A stretch of DNA of 64,000 nt from 1-14-2-50-31-20 sp964617555. Lineage in GTDB: Bacteria > Bacteroidota > Ignavibacteria > Ignavibacteriales > Melioribacteraceae. Positions within the stretch are counted from its first letter, which is position 1, and each line of letters starts with the position of its first letter. This document shows, in pieces, positions 63,065-64,000 of the stretch. The notes under the pieces were generated by a model that was not told the origin of the DNA, made no database searches, and worked only from the letters and a program-made list of their open reading frames with translations. Made by a program: the position numbers and the translations under genes. Location of the stretch: assembly GCA_964617555.1 (NCBI GenBank), contig CAZTYP010000070.1, positions 18,968 to 82,967 of the forward strand, given 5' to 3'.

Positions 63065-63072
63065 TATCTTTG
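63065..63072 (+). promoter_or_regulatory. Possible -7 element (TATCTTTG) of the sppA gene
   Basis: TATCTTTG matches the Bacteroidota -7 consensus TAnnTTTG and lies 32 bases upstream of the sppA ATG. No TTTG box is found at the expected distance, so it is only partly supported. Confidence 0.35.
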
Positions 63073-63104
63073 TAATATATTTAAAATAAAAAACAGGGAA
63101 AAAG

Positions 63105-63989
63105 ATGAAACAATTTTTTAAGTTTTTCTTTGCATCGTTACTTGGTTCTTTAGTATCTTTTTTCGTTTTGTCTCTATTATCTTTTTTTATTCTTATTGGA
63201 ATTGTTTCGATGATACAGAGCGAAAACGAAGTATCAATTCCTTCAAAAACAATTCTGGAACTCAGTTTTAACCACCCAATACCGGAGCGCTCTCATTTCG
63301 GAGATTTTGATTTTGCGGCTCTTATGTCTAAAGACATTGGCAAGGTATTGGGGTTGAATGATATTTTGGCAAACATCAAAAAAGCAAAAGACGATAAAAA
63401 TATTGCGGCAATATATTTAAAGTTGGATAATTTTAACGAGGGAAGTTATGCCACGATAGAACCGATTAGAAATGCTTTAATAGATTTTAAAGATTCCGGA
63501 AAACCGATTATCGCACACGGAAATTATATCTCGCAAAAAGCATACTATCTTGCCTCTGTTGCTGATACCGTTTGCCTTACTCCAACCGGATATCTGGAAT
63601 TTAAGGGACTTAACTCAATGTTATCCTTTTTTAAAAAAACTTTGGAAAAATTGGAAATAGATGTTCAAGTAATAAAGGTCGGCAAATTTAAAAGTGCCGT
63701 AGAACCTTTTTTACTTGATAGAATGAGCAATGCAAACAGAGAACAAATAACCGCTTTTATGAATTCCGTTAACAATTATGTACTTGGTAACATTGCCGAA
63801 GCAAGAAAATTAGACCTTGGAAAGGTAAAAACAATTTCCGGCAATATGTTGGTACGCTCCCCTCAAGATGCTTTGAAATATAACTTGGTCGATAAACTTG
63901 CATACGAAGTTGATGTGCTGGAAATTCTGAAAACCTTAACAGGTAAGGAAAAAATTAAAACCGTTAATTTAAAAAAATATAATAAGTAA
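63105..63989 (+). CDS. sppA: Signal peptide peptidase SppA, N-terminal half only (apparent early stop)
   Basis: The 294-residue product has a long N-terminal membrane helix region (about 10-40) and the SppA 67K N-terminal domain, including the catalytic-lysine block IKVGKFKSAVEPFLLDRMS. The usual protein is about 550-600 residues with a second similar domain that supplies the catalytic serine, which is missing here because of a TAA at 63987. The remaining 11 bases cannot show whether the second domain continues in another frame or as a separate gene. A one-base shift at the TAA would read VKGNK, which resembles a continuation of the linker, so a frameshift or sequence error is possible. The start has AGGGA at good spacing. 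Confidence 0.75.
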   Translation: MKQFFKFFFASLLGSLVSFFVLSLLSFFILIGIVSMIQSENEVSIPSKTILELSFNHPIPERSHFGDFDFAALMSKDIGKVLGLNDILANIKKAKDDKNIAAIYLKLDNFNEGSYATIEPIRNALIDFKDSGKPIIAHGNYISQKAYYLASVADTVCLTPTGYLEFKGLNSMLSFFKKTLEKLEIDVQVIKVGKFKSAVEPFLLDRMSNANREQITAFMNSVNNYVLGNIAEARKLDLGKVKTISGNMLVRSPQDALKYNLVDKLAYEVDVLEILKTLTGKEKIKTVNLKKYNK

Positions 63990-64000
63990 AAGGAAATAAA

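Noticed and set aside
1..64000. tRNA, rRNA, integrase, transposase and phage genes
   Set aside because: None could be recognised on either strand; there is no sign of a mobile element in the window.

Overview
The window is a low-GC (clearly AT-rich), densely coded bacterial chromosome segment. Five large secreted proteins end in C-terminal sorting modules of the type IX secretion (T9SS) kind: four carry the PNPFNP-type block and one a FlgD-like PNPFSPDNDG block. Together with DUF4837 and DUF2490 proteins, many PorT-like outer-membrane barrels and a TTG-N20-TATATTTG promoter in front of enolase, this points to the Bacteroidota/Chlorobiota/Ignavibacteriota group, most likely an Ignavibacteria-like lineage. 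This placement is inferred from gene content; no rRNA or tRNA gene was seen. No phage, transposon, integrase or CRISPR array was recognised, and the content is mostly housekeeping plus cell-surface genes.

Layout. 1-3.8 kb: the start of a GtrA-like membrane protein (running off the left edge), a GT39 glycosyltransferase, enolase and a barrel protein, all on the minus strand. 3.8-11.6 kb: an AddB-type nuclease convergent with a giant six-fold lamin-tail-domain protein. 11.8-19.2 kb: a plus-strand run with a two-domain GT2 glycosyltransferase and a HIT-like DUF4922 protein, then YitT, SufE, a GH114-like secreted glycosidase, IspH and glycosylasparaginase. 19.2-21.2 kb: an inositol-phosphatase family protein and a U32 peptidase-type protein (minus). 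21.4-26.2 kb: a signalling operon of PAS histidine kinase, NtrC-type regulator, STAS protein and REC-PP2C phosphatase. 26.2-32.1 kb: ECF sigma factor, RskA-like anti-sigma factor, fused cytochrome b, Rieske protein and an octaheme-TPR cytochrome, forming an apparent non-canonical quinol oxidoreductase operon.

32.1-39.2 kb: eight minus-strand genes, seven for predicted outer-membrane barrels (two of them POTRA-less Omp85 proteins) and one for an HdeD membrane protein. 39.5-42.7 kb: an MFS transporter and a T9SS subtilase. 43.0-51.8 kb: a HAD phosphatase, a triple-cohesin secreted protein and a 1798-residue beta-helix protein that itself carries a dockerin and a cohesin. 52.2-53.8 kb: a pectate-lyase-fold secreted protein. 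54.0-60.3 kb: a housekeeping run of greA, tilS, hpt, ftsH, a polyprenol/diacylglycerol kinase-like protein and a DUF4837 lipoprotein, with a leader-peptide/terminator arrangement before greA. 60.4-64 kb: a small lipoprotein whose best start is the non-canonical codon ATA, a dipeptidyl peptidase IV, and an SppA that stops after only its N-terminal half.

The points most worth following are the sigma/anti-sigma-linked cytochrome operon with no classical cytochrome c1, the cohesin/dockerin pair on T9SS-exported proteins, the GT2-HIT pair, the greA leader, the ATA-start lipoprotein and the half-length SppA.
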